From contig NC_091669.1 of assembly GCF_042453785.1 (NCBI RefSeq), positions 30,645,001-30,709,000 of the forward strand: a DNA stretch of 64,000 nt, in the 5' to 3' direction. Each line of letters begins with the position of its first letter. The stretch's first letter is position 1. The notes beneath the pieces were generated by a model that was not told where the DNA came from, made no database searches, and saw nothing but the letters and a program-made list of their open reading frames with translations. Of this stretch, positions 35,320 through 46,557 are shown piece after piece. The position numbers were made by a program, and so were the translations under genes. This DNA is from Malus domestica. Taxonomy: Eukaryota > Streptophyta > Magnoliopsida > Rosales > Rosaceae.

Positions 35320-35854
35320 CGTACCAAATGATTGGTACGTTATATTTAATATATCTGTTTGGTACGTTATATTTAATATATGTGTATGTTATATTTCATA
35401 ATTGTATGTTAATAGGATGTTTATGTGTTTTTAGAATTTAAAACAACAAATTATTTGAATAAGAAAAATTCATTTTGAACGAATTATGATAAGATGAGAT
35501 AGGAAGTTTGTGGTGATTTTAGAATATTTGTGATATTTTGAACTAGTTGGTTAATTAAATACAATAAAAATCATAATTTTTAATTAAAAATTAGTAGAAT
35601 GTTTGATCAAAAGTTTAAAAGTTATAGATGTTTGATTAAAAAAATTCAAATTTGAGGCATCTATATCAAAATGCCCCCTTTTTTTATCTGGAGCGTGAAG
35701 CACATGCTTCCCTGCCTTGAGTTTCCTCAATGAGCAATCAATTTGCAACATGCCCTAATCAAAATATTTGAACTTCAACTGAGAAGTCAACTTAACTCAT
35801 GCTTTTCAATTTTCATCTCTGCATTACACAATATTATACAAAAGCTTAATACTT
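35320..35854. other. AT-rich intergenic, nothing supported
   Basis: Apart from the TTGGTACG motifs near 35330-35400 I see no coding or repeat structure. Confidence 0.5.
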
Positions 35855-36190
35855 ATGGATTGTAAACACGGTTGCAGCATTTGAGCTGAAACAAGAAAAA
35901 CCCAACAGTTGAAAAACTAATTCAAAAACCACAAACAGAGAACTCAACCTAATTTACTAAATTAAAATCAACCAAAACGAAAAAAAATCAATCTTTTTTT
36001 TTTAAATTAATAGTTAAAATAAGGAAGAGATTGTGAACCTGCGGAAGCAAGCATTGAAAGAGCAACAATGGCGAGTGCGCTGATAGAAAGTGCCATGCCA
36101 TTGCAGGGCCAAGTTGAAGTAATCGAACTCTCTATGCCCTCCTCTTATGCTTTTGATTCGAAAGGGGCGAGGGAAAATTATGGTTTGGAA
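35855..36190 (-). pseudogene. S-like RNase T2 (RNS2-type) remnant
   Basis: Exon-1 remnant up to the donor at 36039/36038 encodes [26 protein letters not shown], matching the start of RNS2-type RNase T2 (LQWPGTFC...CCSxNACC). Pro and Cys changes (LQWHG, TFYQ) have destroyed conserved positions. After an AT-rich intron, exon 2 begins at 35885 and joins in frame: SSNAATVFTIH. It breaks right at the catalytic histidine, with KY and a stop where the family continues GLWP. RNase T2 enzymes degrade RNA in vacuole/ER; this copy cannot. No start codon or signal peptide is clear. Confidence 0.75.
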
Positions 36191-36434
36191 GAAGGAATCC
36201 GCGAAGAGGACAGGAGAAGACTGGAGAGAGAGTGATTTGGAGGAAGAGAGGAATGAGAGAAAGAGAGAATGAGGAAGCAGAGAGAGAGGAAGAAAGCAGC
36301 GGAGGGGAGAGAGAGTGTTTGAGAAAACCAAAAGGTGAAAACTGAAATGGGAGAGAGTGACGGTTAGGGTTTGTATACTTTAGAAATTTTATAAAGCATT
36401 AAAGATTAGAATACCTATAAATAACTTAATGGTA

Positions 36435-36560
36435 CAACTATAGCAACACAAAGCCTACAGTCAAGTTGGCTCAAAGCAAGTATTCTCAACTTGTAGGGAA
36501 GGGGTTCGAATTCTCATGCCACCAGGTTTTGAGTATTTATATATGATTTTCATATATCAA
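36435..36560 (+). mobile_element. SINE remnant
   Basis: Plus strand has an A-box-like TGGCTCAAAGC (about 36469) and a good B-box GGTTCGAATTC (about 36505). It is followed at 36560-36630 by a CGGTTC/GGTTTTT-rich stretch resembling a hAT subterminal remnant. Confidence 0.5.
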
Positions 36561-36633
36561 TTCGGTTCATTTTTTTTTCGGTTCGATTTTTTTCAGTCTA
36601 GGTTTGGTTTTTGGTTTTTCAAACCCACCCCTT

Positions 36634-37105
36634 GGCCCAATGTATGGTACAACAAGAGCCCCTCAAGTCTTCAGTCAAGAAAGTCTTTTGGTTAGAGACA
36701 TCAAATTCAATCCATGTGCGGGCTGAAATGACTAGATGTCGTCCAGAATCGGTACTCGACATGAGGCGGTGCTCAACATGAAGCTGTACTTAGCTAGAGG
36801 TAGCACATGTTGTGAGGTTGCTCGGCTAGAGGCGATGCTCGCGGCGAGGCGGTTACTCGTTTGGGGGCTATGCTGGTTGTAAGACGGCTCGGCTCTTGGC
36901 ATTTCTTGTTGCGAGTATGCGTCTATGTGAGTGTGCGCTCAATATGAGTTAACTCTTGACATGACTCGGGTCCGCTTGTTGGGTTCACATATTGTGTTTA
37001 TGTGTCAGGTCCGCAGATCGAGTCCACACATCGGGTCTTTGAGTCGGGGTCATACGTAGAGTCTTTGAATTACGTCCATAAGTTGGGTTCGTGAGTCAAG
37101 GTCTG
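36634..37105 (-). mobile_element. LARD fragment (3' internal region and LTR stub)
   Basis: Minus reading ends with a polypurine tract (CTTGAGGGGCTCTTG) and about 19 bp of LTR start (TTGTACCATACATTGGGCC). The internal part (GACATGAGGCGGTGCTC, GTAGCACATGTTG) matches LARD-2 30713-30960. It continues beyond the solo LTR at 39569-39763. Confidence 0.65.
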
Positions 37106-39568
37106 TGTAATGACCCGTCTTGAAATTTATGTTTTAATTAGCTAAATTTACAAAAATACCCCTAACGATGAAAGCGTTGCCTTTCGTTGACTCTCGTTTT
37201 ATGATATGTAAGAATTTTTCTTTTAATTTATTCACGTAGCACTCATCGATACAAACATGTAGACATGAGCGAAATTAATTTTGGAATTAAAATGAAGTTT
37301 CTACGAATTTTTAAACGTCATGGGCATTTTGGTAATTTCACAATAAGAGATATTTGTCCACTTTGGACCATCCACAGGCTGACACGTGGCAATTTTTCCT
37401 CATTTTTTTAGGTGTTCTTTTCTGTCCTGTGTGTCTCCCTCCTTGTTTTTTTTTTTTCTTTCCATTTTCTTATTCCATCACTCTCCATCTTATCTCTTGC
37501 CTTCTCCCGTGCACCATCCCTCTCTTGGCCAAAGAACACACACACCTATACATCAACAAACAAATAACAACACCAACCCTTCACCATTCCTAGCCTCTAT
37601 GGTTAGGTCTTGAACCAAAAATTTAGGAGAAAAACCTGTTGGAAAACCCTTTCCCGAGCTGCACTGTGCAAGGAACTTCTTCGACGAATTTTGACCATTT
37701 ATGGCGAAGGTAAGCCTCGAAATTAGTCCATACCATTGTAGATCGTGTCTAAGTTTACGATTAGTAAGTTTTTGGGTGGTTTTGGTAGTGTAGGAACTCG
37801 AAAAACACTAAGGAAGTCACTGTGCAAAATATGGAATTTCAAAACTGTGGTCGTTTGGCCACGTTCCAGCCATTTTTTCGGCCAACTCCGATCTCCGTTG
37901 GGCCTCCTAAGGGTATGAATCTCTTCTCCACATTCCAAACTACATTTTGACGTTTGAATAACTCGATTTGCTCGGAATGAGCTCTTGAAGTTGGTTTAAA
38001 AATCTGAAGAAATTACAGAAATTCGAAGTAGGCGAGTACAAGTGTACTTGCTGCGTGTGGGGTTCGCATGGGCCAACGCGTGGAGTGCACGCACCTTCGT
38101 CGAAGGCATTGTGCTCCGTCGCCGTCCACAACGACAACCAAAGCGGCGCTATCGACTTTTTCGGCCAACCTTCCGGTGACTCAACTTGGCACGTGGCCTC
38201 CCAGATAGCAATCCCATGGCGGTGTGTGGGGGAACCCGAGGTCCTTCCTTAGGTTTTTCGACGTCCCGAATCCGAATCCAAAGTCCGTTTTCCCAAATTC
38301 AATCATCTAAGTAGAATTTTACTAATTGGTCCCTTTATGTGCTTAGGTGCATCGTTTGGTGGCAATCCTGTCCTTCCTAGTTCGAACGGCTCTTCAACGA
38401 CAAAGTATTTGTGAGTGGAACCTTTCTCAAATTGCATTTTTTTTTATAAAATATTAGGCTTCCATGCATTTCATATTTCATGAATTGACTATGTTTTATA
38501 TTATGTTTTACGAATTTCTATATTTATGATTTCGGAGAATTCATGATTTATTTGATTCGCTTTTATGAAATATTCTTGATTTGTCTATTTAAGGTTTATA
38601 AAATGGCATGTTTATAGAAATCACATTTATGGAATTTCTTATGATTTCAGATGATGAGGTTTTGGTATTCTACACTTGGTATGAGATTTTGGTTATGTTT
38701 TTTGGTGCTTATCTAGTGGGTAATCATACAACACATACACACAACTTGAGTATGTATACGTCTATAGCCATAGGACATAGTCGAGGAACAGTGAGATATT
38801 ATTACATGCTCCCAGCTTCATTGGCAAAACCAATGTTGGACAGCTTCACTAGCCACGACTAGTGTCGATGTGTTATGTTATATTTCTTATTTAGCATAAC
38901 CCAGAGTCGTACAACTTCACCTTCAGGTGATAGGACCTATCGAATTTCTTCACTGGTGTAACCCAGTGTCGTACCGCTTCACCTTCGGGTGATAGTTATG
39001 CCTTTGGGCGACTATGATACCCCTAATTGATCATTGATGTGATTTACGAAGGTTTTATGGATTTGCCTTCAAGCGACTATGTTACCATTACTGAGTACTG
39101 GTTTATACATACATGTTTTATGAACGTTTTCATGGCATGCTAGAGTTTTCAAAAAACCTACTATGTAGTACTATATGAGTTTTCAAAACAGGGGGTTAGT
39201 ATGTTCAAAAGAAAAATGGTTTTACTTAGTATTATTATTATAAACTTTGGTCCACTCACTGTTTTGTTTTGCGCCCCCTTCAGGATTTAGAATCGAGCCG
39301 TACGATCTCGGTGTCAGGGCACTTCCGCATAGGTATCTTCAAGTATTCTCAGTGTAAGACCCATTCATTTGTTTGTACCTTTTTATAATAATTCTTTCAC
39401 ATTACTCTTGATTAGTTGTATGCTCTGAACACGTTTCTGCATTGGCATATTTCTTTCTAATTACATATTTTATTTGTATGCATATTTACAATTGTTTCGT
39501 TACCCTCGGATGTCGGCCAACACGTACTTATCATGGTGTTTGGAGGATATAGGGATCGGGGCGTGTCA
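37106..39568 (+). mobile_element. probable solo LTR of another gypsy family
   Basis: Begins TGTAATGACCCGTC and ends GGATCGGGGCGTGTCA, about 2.46 kb, inserted in a LARD fragment. The flanks GTCTG and GTTCG would be a mutated 5-bp duplication; the match is imperfect. The ORFs inside (37354-37613, 38608-38862) have no recognisable domains. Confidence 0.55.
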
Positions 39569-39763
39569 GTTCGAGCTTCAAAGTGTCCAAGCTTGTGGAT
39601 GTCCAATCTCGTAAATGCCCGAATGAGTGGGTGTTCGAGCTCGCGGATGTCTGAGCACATAAGTGTCCAGATGAGCGAGTGTCCGAGCTAGTGGGTGTCC
39701 AGTCAAACAAGAGGTCACCATTCCGACTAAATCTCTGTCACCATAAGCATGTGGCTCAGTAAT
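39569..39763 (-). repeat. continuation of the LARD fragment
   Basis: Short repeating units of GTGTCCGAGCT / GTGGGTGTCC type, continuing the style of 36950-37105 across the solo LTR. Confidence 0.5.
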
Positions 39764-39780
39764 GTGAACTACTATAATTT

Positions 39781-40860
39781 AATTTATTTTTTATTTTTGG
39801 AGAAAAGTTGCTTTATTCCAACACAATAATTACACAAGAAAAGGCCCAAATACATACACATAAACAAAAAGAAGGACCTCATAAGCAACTAAAGAGCCAA
39901 AAACAAAGAAAATACCGAAACAAACCCTAACATCTTTAACTCGCCATCGTCGGAAAACCGCTTACCAACTAACAGAAACAAATGTTCCTTGCACACACCT
40001 GAAAACGAGTAGAACAGAGCCCTAAAACTAGAAGAAAATGGAGTGAAAATAGAACCCCAAAACAAATCCCCAAACACCGCCAAACACCACACCGATAGCT
40101 ACCACACATCGAAATAAGCTTACGGGAAGTAGCAACCCGTTAGCAACAGGGCCAACAAAGTGAAACCTAAAACGAAGGAAGCTAGTGGGAAAGAGCAACT
40201 CATTAGCAACAGTGCCATCAAAGGCAATCCTAAAGAAGGTGGTGGTGTGAACACCTGAGTGAAAACTCTACGCACCTTCCGGGTAAAACGCGAAAAATCG
40301 CAATACAAAGATGGAGAAGCCAAACCAGGATGTGAAGTTGAAGAAGGATGAGGCTGATTGGGTGGAAGATGAAGTGAAGTGTCGAGGAAAGTGGAAGAAA
40401 AATGAGAAAAAGATGGAAAGAAGATGCAAAGAAAGGGGAAAAGGAAGAAACGGCAGAATGAAAAAAAAAAGGAAAAAAAAAGTAAAAGGAAGGAAGAAGG
40501 AAAGTGGAAGGGAGGAGAGAAATGAGAAAAATAAAGGGGGGGAGTGGAAAGGAAGTGGAAGGGATGAAGGAAACCAAGGAAAAAAGGGCTACAGACAAAG
40601 AAATCAGGGGCACAAGAAGTTAGAAAAAAGTGATCATTAAGCCCCTGGAGAGGGGGAAACAGAAGCTCAGGGAAAAGGAAAGGAAAAGAAAAGTGGAAAA
40701 GGAAAAAAAGAGGACTGTCATCGACCCTAGACATAGCTAGGGTCGACGGCTGGGGAAAATACAAAACAGAGAACACTCGGACACTGTTGAGAAAGGCTCT
40801 CATAAGAAGAGAAAAGCTGAGAGCTTGGCCTCAGAACTATCGATCGCTGCTTTTCGTACA
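39781..40860 (-). mobile_element. 1.1-kb retroposon with 17-bp target duplication
   Basis: GTGAACTACTATAATTT is repeated exactly at 39764-39780 and 40861-40877. The minus strand begins TGTACGAAAAGCAGCG and ends with an AATAAA-containing 3' end and short A-rich tail (AAAAATAAAAAATAAATT). It contains a CT-rich tract with a 200+-codon low-complexity frame (40803-40120) and a perfect 10-bp hairpin (TCGACCCTAG / CTAGGGTCGA, 40721-40746). It has no RT, so it was probably mobilised by a LINE. Confidence 0.8.
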
Positions 40861-40877
40861 GTGAACTACTATAATTT

Positions 40878-41206
40878 TGGTTCCTGGTTAATCAATCAAA
40901 TGCATGAGCATTGTCTATAAGCAATTAATTGTCAATGTGTACATATTGTGAGCATTGTCATATGAGTATGCCTTAAATACTGTGACTATACAATTTCATG
41001 CTATAAAACATAATAACATAGCATGCTGAATGCGGTTTCAATAAAATGTAACAAGTTACATGTCGTAGAATGTATGTGGTGCCGTTGCCATGTCCCATGA
41101 TGAAACTGTTATATCAATAGAACATTAATAAAAATTATAAAATAATAATTTATTTGTGTATTAGCATTTTATTTAATAAGAGGACAAGTCATAGAATTGT
41201 TAAATC
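40878..41206. other. AT-rich intergenic, nothing supported
   Basis: No gene, repeat or RNA is recognisable. Confidence 0.5.
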
Positions 41207-42206
41207 AAATTACATTTTACAACCTCAGGTTTGAGGTCTATTACAACCTTATACAACATTATCAAAACATTTCACTTTCATACCTCACGTACTATTTTAT
41301 TTCAATATAATACATCCGTTACATTTTTCATTTATTGATCCGTTAAGAGCTGACGTGGCAATCACATTTGTGCCACGTGGCTGCCAAATTTGTGCCATGT
41401 GGCAAAAAATAATAATTTTTATACATTAAAAATATTATAATATTGACCCTATTTATAATAATTAAAAAAAAAGTTCGAACAAACCTAGAAACCAAAAACC
41501 CATCTCCCACTCCACCTCTCCGCTCCCATAGCAATCAACCCACAGAAGTCGGCCTTACCCCTCTTGAATCCCCATTCGACATCGATGACGTTGTCGCCGA
41601 CAACATCATAGACGACAGGGACGATGATGACAACAACCCATTTGTCCAATTTTGGGATTTCAATGATGCCCATACACCCACTCATCTGACTATTTCCCCT
41701 CCATCTCCCTGCACCCACCTTCCCTGCACATCTGCTCGTTCCTCTTCCACCTATCTGGGTCTGACGCATGCCTCGCCGCCGCACATATGGGTTGGTGTTA
41801 TCGAAGGTCAGGTAGGGTATAGAGGCTACGGGGGAGGTGGGTGGGGTAGGATGGGGGTGGTGGTTGCGATGGGATGGGGATGAGAGAAGGGGGCGGGGTG
41901 ATGGGGGATGGGCTCGGGTAGGAAGGAGGGATGGGGAAGACGAATTAGTTTGTTTTTTTTTTAATTTTTAAAATTTTTATTTTTAAAGGGTAAATTATTA
42001 TAATATTTTAAATGAATAAAAAATTATTTTTTTGTCACGTGGCACAAATGTGACCGTCACGTCAGCACTTAACGGATCAATGGATGGAAAATGTAACAGA
42101 TGTATTATATTAAAATAAAATAGTACGTGAGGTATGAAAGTGAAATGTTTTGAAGATGTATGAGATTGTAATAAACCTCAAACTTGAGATGGTAAAGTGT
42201 AATTTA
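41207..42206. mobile_element. long-terminal-inverted-repeat (MULE-like/foldback) element
   Basis: About 190 bp at 41207-41400 is repeated inverted at 42030-42206 (shared CATTTCACTTTCATACCTCA, GATCCGTTAAG.GCTGACGTG, CACATTTGTGCCACGTG). Ends read AAATTACA.TTTAC on both sides. The interior (41450-41940) is a GC-richer host-like stretch with a 146-codon plus-strand frame (PFDIDDVVADNIIDDRDDDD), possibly a captured fragment; I do not recognise it. No transposase. Target duplication not resolved. Confidence 0.65.
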
Positions 42207-42449
42207 CCCTAAAATAATAATTGTAAAGATCAGGTATGCGATTTGATCAGCCTATGCCACGTGACTAGCAATTGTCAAGTATTAATAACAATAATAATAT
42301 AAATGGTGCAATGAGTGTACAGATTAAAGAAGGTTTTAGGTGAATGTGATCAGCCTACCTATGTGTGTATGGATTAAAATAATAAAAATGGTATGTGAAG
42401 TGATATGTTTTTGGTCAACATAATATTAGAATAATAAACAGAGCTGTAA
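42207..42449. other. short intergenic, nothing supported
   Basis: AT-rich, no recognisable structure. Confidence 0.4.
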
Positions 42450-43058
42450 TCGAAAAGATAAGAAGGTCTTATCTTCTTCGATGGGAGAGGCCAGAGAAGG
42501 AACACCTTTGCCGGCAGAGACAGTGGTGGCGAGTTCGCCGGCGTCGAAACCCAGATAGTATGGGAATTCGAAAGATCCGAGTTCCACGGCAAAGCTGCTC
42601 CGTTAGACTGCCTCTGCAGTATGGGTTTCTGGCCCCATTTTCTTGCTGATTCACCCGGTACTCGGCTCTGATCCCACTTGAACCCTCCGTCTCCTTTCCT
42701 TTTGTTGTTTTCGTTCTTCGTCTCTCAAAATGCCGCCGTGGTTCACGAACTGTTACAGAAAAATGGGATGAAACTAAGGGGTTTTGTACGGTGTCGCAAA
42801 TGGCGGGGTTACCCGTGCTAGTGCGCTGGTATTGGAAAGAAGAGAGATGCATGAGGGAGGCTGCAATGGTTTTATGGAAAAGCCAAAGAGGGGGTTTTGG
42901 GTTCTTAGGTTTTGCAGATTCACAGTGTGGTGAGGTTGTGAGGGTTTCACGGTGGTGGGATGACAAATTGAGAGAGAACCGACAACTTTTTGTGTTAATT
43001 TCCACAGACGGCGTCAAATGTTGATGCACAAAATTGACTAGACTTTGGAACAACGTAA
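42450..43058 (-). mobile_element. LARD-3 fragment: LTR stub, primer site and captured sequence
   Basis: Minus reading: about 40 bp of LTR 3' end (…TTTTGTGCATCAACA, 43058-43019), then a primer site like that of LARD-1 but with TGACGCC (about 43015-43000), the same leader (CCGTGAAACCCTCACAACCTC), then a gene-like open segment to about 42465. That segment contains GSFEFPYYLGFDAGELATT and a continuation rich in acidic residues, probably a captured exon of a gene I do not recognise. The LTR was cut by the LTR at 43059. Confidence 0.6.
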
Positions 43059-43552
43059 AATGTCAAGTTTGTACCCTTCGCTCATTTGCTTCTATCACCT
43101 AGTAATGATAGTATGTAAACAGATAGTGATAGGGAAGCAAACACAAGATGTACGTGGTTTACTCTAAGTTTGACTACGTCCACGGAGTAGAGGAGTTCTC
43201 ATTAATAGTGAAGGATTTACACAAATACATAAGTTTAAGCATAATCATTATAATCATTATTAGTGGTTCTAATGATTAGTTTCAATACAATAATGACATT
43301 AGAGATTAATTGTAAGAGAATGATCTTCTTTTATAGTTGAGGAGAGTCTCCAGCTTTTATATGTGGTCGATGTGGGACTCTATGAGCTTTATTATGATGT
43401 TGACATGTGTCGTACTGTGATTGGTCTCCTGGTTGGAGGAAAATTCATGTGCTTCGACTGAGATGCCTCAGCATAAACCCCTTAGTGGGTTCTTGAAGGT
43501 ATGATGTTAATTGGTGCTTGGTATTTTTAGGATTGGTCAAGTATGATACAAA
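43059..43552 (-). repeat. solo-type LTR of the LARD-B family
   Basis: Plus strand TGTCAAGTTTGTACCC ... GTATGATACAAACA. Shares AGGGAAGCAAACACAAGATG and TACGTGG with 16142-16582. No primer site or polypurine tract of its own was found beside it. Confidence 0.55.
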
Positions 43553-44329
43553 CAACGTCCATTAAGAACGTAGGAAATAACGAAATCAGTGGAACTAATG
43601 ACAAGGTAGCTAGAGATGGAGGGAGAAGGGATGAATGTATGGACAATTATTAAAGAGAGTGGTGGAGAGATGAAACTCAGGAATTATTTTTGCTCCCTTT
43701 TCTTACTTTTTCTTTTTTAAATATGTATTACAATGTTTGAATTTTTTTTTTGTTTTTTTTTTGTTTTATATATGTGACACCATTTGATGGATATGTGAGC
43801 TTTATACTTGTGCCACGTTAGTTCTAAGTGGGCCTTAATTATGTCACACAAGTAAACTTAATGATTATTTAAGGGAATACACAAAAACATGTCAAAGTGA
43901 ATATTGAGTTTTAGGGAGTGGAGTGGCAACTTTTGAGTTTCAATGGAAAAAGTAGGAACCAAATCGAGTTCAACAGAGCAAAGTGGCTACCTTTTAGTTT
44001 CAGAGGGCAAAATGGGATCCAAATCAGGTTCCAGGAGTAAAATGGTGATTTTTGAGTTTCAAGTAACGTAGTTAAAAATAAGTCTTTTATTTTTCAATGA
44101 GTAATTTAAATATGAATTTTACTTTGTGACCAAATTTTAATTTTTTTTAGCAATGTTACCGTTTAATATAAATACGTATTTTTCACATATATATTTTTAT
44201 ATATTTTACTTATAGTATAATATATTATTTTGTATTGGTAATGGATAAGTTAACGTGACATCTTGAAAATGATGTTTTTTGGTGTAATATTTTTTTGCAT
44301 ATGATATAGTGTTGATAGATAAAATGCAG
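43553..44329. repeat. intergenic with degenerate minisatellite
   Basis: At 43905-44085 units like GGGAGTAAAATGG...TTTTGAGTTTCA.. recur about three times. The same pattern in reverse occurs at 25215-25385. No gene. Confidence 0.5.
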
Positions 44330-45030
44330 GAGGAAGTAAATGCGAAGATTAACTTTTGACGGGAAGTGTTGGAATTTAAAGGTTTTCGCCCAAGTAGATC
44401 AAATACAGATTATATGAAGTACAACTTCGACGGGAATGGGGGCTCCAACGAGATAGGGATGAGGATTGGAGATCATAAAGTACCAAAGAGTGAACGTTTT
44501 TGTTATGTTGGATCTATATTGCAAAATAACTGAGAATTTGATGAACATCTCAACCATAGAAGATAAGCTAGATAGATGAAGTGGAAGAGTTCATAGGGTG
44601 TATTATGAATTGTTGTATGCCATTAAAACTCAGGGAAAATCTTTATAGGAAGTCAATAAAGCCAACAATGCTTTATGGCACGTAGTGTTTAGTGGTCAAA
44701 AAGCAACACGTGCAAAAAATAAGTAGTGGAGATGAGAATGCTTCATTGGATGTATGGGCACATAAAGATAAGATGAGTGAAAAACGATTAAGATAGTTTG
44801 AACACTTGAGCTGAATACCTATAGATGGTCTGATTAGGAGAAGTGACTATGAGACGAAGACTCAAAGCAAATGAGGTAGAAGAAGACCTAGGAAGACTTG
44901 TAAAGAGATAATAAGAATAGATATGAAGTACTTAGAGCTAACAGAAAATTTAGTGCAAAACCGAGCGCAATGACATTTTAAGATTCATATGGGCGACCCC
45001 ACTTAGTTGGATAAGACTTGGTTATTATTC
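44330..45030 (+). pseudogene. old RTE LINE 3' fragment
   Basis: Plus strand encodes with many stops: REVLEFKGFRPSRS, IGDHKVPKSERFCYVGSILQNN, PTMLYGT-like and GRRRPRKTCKEI. It ends in TTCATATGGGCGACCCCACTTAG and a TTATTATTCTTATTAT tail. Same family as 19741-23002 but more decayed and in opposite orientation. Confidence 0.8.
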
Positions 45031-46212
45031 TTATTATATAGTAATTATTACATTATGCCTTGTGAGAACGATATCTCATCTTCATCCTTTTTAGTCGAAA
45101 GAATGGTATTTTCTAGTTAGTACGGAAAAGTTAATGAGAAGAAGAGGCTACTCCATTTCATGGTCATGACATACTACAAGCCTCTTTCAGAATTTATAGA
45201 AGAGTCTCAGCCTTTTTTTATTTTTGTTTTTACATGTTGCCACCGAGAGCGATTTGGTAGCAATGAAACTGAAATTTAGGTCTTGATCTAACAAAGATAA
45301 CAATTCTTACCGGCTCAACCAATTCTCATCGGCGAAAAAAGGTACATCCAATACATTGTGTGATCGTTGAAATTACCTACCCATGGTAAGCAAAATATTC
45401 TTAACTAGATATATGGGCATCTTCTTTAGTCCTAATGGAGTATGGGGTTCAATAATCTTTTGGTTGAATCTGATTCTGTTATAGGAGTCGCTCTAGTTTC
45501 AAGCTTGGATGGAGAATCATCCTCTTGGCTCTTTGGTTTTGTCTTGTCGGATCTTATTCCTTACTTTAGTTAGTCTAAATGTCCCCGTCTAGAGCTGACT
45601 AAGCCTTAACTAAACGCTAGGCTGCTGGTTACTGGCAAAATTAATCTTAGGCAAGTAACAATAAAAAACGACGTTAGATTTGCTTAAGTGCCCGCCTAGA
45701 CACCTTCCACTTTTTCAAGGTATGCATCAATTAGGCTAACTATGTGTTATTCTTGTGAAGTTTCGTGAAATTAATCAGCTTCAGCTGCCAAACACCCCCA
45801 TCCCATGCATCTACTTTTCTTACCAAATTAAACGAATCGTGCTGCGGACGACCCATTAATTGAGGGAATTTTTCATTTTTCTATAAAAATGTTTGGCAAA
45901 GCAGACTGAAAAATTCTACATCAACAACTAACCATAAAAATTAACAACATCTCAACATAACATAAGCCCCAATCGAAGAGATTCAATCATTCAAAAGACG
46001 AAATTCATATATAAAATTCAAATTATAGAAAACAATACAAAACCAAAAAACCACAAAATCCAAGAAAACAACCCAAAAAAAAGAAAAGAAAAGAAAAGAA
46101 AAGATTCAGATCTTGTTTACATCAAAATCAAGTCCTACATATGGAAAAGTTAAAGACTGATATAATCATCGGTATTAATCTCGTAAATAGAAATAAAAAA
46201 GATTGAGATCGA
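45031..46212. other. intergenic, nothing supported
   Basis: No coding or repeat signature recognised. The right end (45900-46200) is A-rich and probably the 3' flank of the small gene on the minus strand. Confidence 0.5.
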
Positions 46213-46341
46213 TCAGCCTCTGATGTGCTTAATCTTGAACCAGCCTTTCTTGCACGAATTTCCAACGATCCTCACTCCTTTCTTCACTAAGTGTTTCAGC
46301 TCCCTGGCCCTCTGCCTCACCTGGTTCTCAAACCCTGCCAT
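46213..46341 (-). CDS. small basic conserved-looking peptide (42 aa), unnamed
   Basis: ATG 46341 opens MAGFENQVRQRARELKHLVK and continues to ...SCKKGWFKIKHIRG, stop at 46213. It is amphipathic and strongly basic (Arg/Lys about 30%), with one Cys. I recall a plant family of about 40-residue proteins of the form MAG.ENQVRERAKEL..LLKKGVKIVG.SCKKGW, function unknown to me. The open frame extends upstream to 46539 without similarity, so I chose the internal ATG. The upstream region has an ABRE (46549-46557). No intron needed. An untranslated leader of roughly 100-150 bp would be typical. Confidence 0.6.
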   Translation of the reverse strand: MAGFENQVRQRARELKHLVKKGVRIVGNSCKKGWFKIKHIRG

Positions 46342-46548
46342 TAGTTGTTTCTGCTTTCTAGAGAGAGAAACCACCAAAAGTTTTGGAGAGAGAAAGAGAG
46401 CAGAAAGAGAGTAGAGAGTGGGGTTGGTGTGGGGGGTTTTATCGGGACAATTATGGCGCTGCTGCTGGTGGAAGAGGAGCTGCTGTTGTTGTGTGGTGGA
46501 TGCGGTCGCGTCTTTTAAAATGGGAGCCGCGTAGGCCAACTCACACTC

Positions 46549-46557
46549 ACACGTGGC
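46549..46557. promoter_or_regulatory. G-box/ABRE upstream of the small peptide gene
   Basis: ACACGTGGC, a match to the ABA-responsive element core (ACGTGGC), about 210 bases upstream of the start codon. bZIP-mediated ABA/stress induction is an inference. Confidence 0.45.

Noticed and set aside
36014..36331. 105-codon minus ORF taken as a whole gene
   Set aside because: It has no ATG start and only its last third matches RNase T2; annotated as a pseudogene instead.
40120..40803. 227-codon minus-strand ORF rich in Phe, Leu, Ser, Pro
   Set aside because: It translates a long purine/pyrimidine-biased tract inside a retroposon; composition alone explains the open frame and no domain is visible.
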